From Paraburkholderia ferrariae NBRC 106233 (GTDB taxonomy: Bacteria > Pseudomonadota > Gammaproteobacteria > Burkholderiales > Burkholderiaceae), in assembly GCF_000685035.1 (NCBI RefSeq), contig NZ_BAYB01000024.1:62001-126000 (forward strand): DNA of 64,000 nt, read 5' to 3'. Of the stretch, positions 63,732 through 64,000 are shown one piece after another (position 1 is the first letter of the stretch; each line of letters begins with the position of its first letter). Position numbers and translations under genes: made by a program. Under the pieces are notes generated by a model. That model was not told the DNA's origin. It searched no databases and was given only the letters and a program-made list of their open reading frames with translations.

Positions 63732-64000
63732 TCAGATCCCCCACACGATGTCGCTCTGCTCCTTGTGCGCCGCGCGCAGCATGTCGAGGAACGGGAACGC
63801 GCGCTGCGCGAGACCCACCGGCGCCTCATGCGGGTGCTGCTCGTAGCCTTCTTCACCCTCGTGGAAATGGCCTTCGTGTTCGGCGCGTTCGCGCTTGTCG
63901 GTAGCGATCGCCACTTCGAGCTTGCTGATTGCAACCTCGAGTTCGTCGTGCGAGATCACGCCGCGCGGTCCGAGCCGCTTGCCGATGATACCGAGCAGGT
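63732..64000 (-). CDS. DUF1840 family protein (partial)
   Basis: The right edge cuts this gene, so its start is outside the window. The visible 89 residues include G-K-R-L-G-P-R-G-V-I-S-H-D-E-L and the ending P-F-L-D-M-L-R-A-A-H-K, typical of the DUF1840 family, which has no assigned role. A His/Glu-rich middle (H-E-G-H-F-H-E-G) may bind metal, but this is speculative. Confidence 0.83.
   Translation of the reverse strand, partial: LLGIIGKRLGPRGVISHDELEVAISKLEVAIATDKRERAEHEGHFHEGEEGYEQHPHEAPVGLAQRAFPFLDMLRAAHKEQSDIVWGI

Overview
The window is ordinary-looking core chromosome of a high-GC betaproteobacterium, most likely Burkholderia sensu lato (Burkholderia, Paraburkholderia, Caballeronia or a close relative). 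The evidence is gene content and order: proteobacterial-type gshA-gshB, ManX-type IIA with ptsH and ptsI, MetH split into two genes, DUF2917, DUF3567, DUF2244 and DUF1840 proteins, a PhaM-type granule protein, and strong G/C third-position bias throughout. I see no insertion sequence, integrase, phage gene, CRISPR array, rRNA or tRNA. I did not find a convincing new multi-gene system; the more unusual signals are regulatory sites and repeats between genes.

Layout. 1-1.6 kb: end of a cytochrome oxidase operon (DUF2244, coxB, minus strand). 1.9-4.9 kb: BioC-like methyltransferase diverging from comF, then trmL and a macro-domain protein. 4.9-7.3 kb: conserved operon rhodanese-grxC-secB-gpsA (minus). 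7.5-11.1 kb: gpmA, S41 protease and moeB (plus). 11.2-16.8 kb: phosphotransferase genes (IIA, ptsH, ptsI) and glutathione synthesis (gshA, gshB), minus strand, with intrinsic terminators inside both groups. 17.1-19.0 kb: glnK-amtB behind a sigma-54 promoter. 19.5-23.2 kb: ubiK, comM, a lipoprotein gene and a TlpA-like thioredoxin; the comM-lipoprotein gap carries a cluster of DnaA-box-like sites. 23.2-28.1 kb: dctB-dctD two-component system and dctA, whose upstream region has a sigma-54 promoter plus paired dyads. 28.5-31.4 kb: tauABC importer. 31.7-37.8 kb: the dacA / aminotransferase / ybeD / lipB / lipA neighbourhood, interrupted by a divergent LysR-DUF2917 pair. 38.2-45.0 kb: hydrolase, 2Fe-2S ferredoxin, VanZ-like membrane protein and an Mla-type lipid transport operon (mlaE-mlaF-mlaD-lipoprotein) with 12-bp tandem repeats that include stop codons. 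45.0-47.2 kb: birA-coaX and a small membrane protein. 47.2-51.2 kb: heptose adenylyltransferase, ferritin-like protein, patatin and PhaM. 51.3-55.6 kb: enoyl-CoA hydratase-like protein, orphan substrate-binding protein and FAH-family protein, with a divergent IclR regulator. 55.8-64 kb: DUF3108 protein, alpha/beta hydrolase, DUF3567, split MetH, a small lysine-rich secreted protein and a truncated DUF1840 gene.

Functional links. Nitrogen (glnK-amtB) and C4-dicarboxylate uptake (dctA) both have sigma-54 promoters visible in the sequence, and the dctA activator DctD is encoded next door. Lipoate synthesis, heptose supply, Mla transport, PBP5 and glutathione all serve envelope or redox housekeeping. 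Functions are assigned by motif recognition from the sequence alone; no database search was run.
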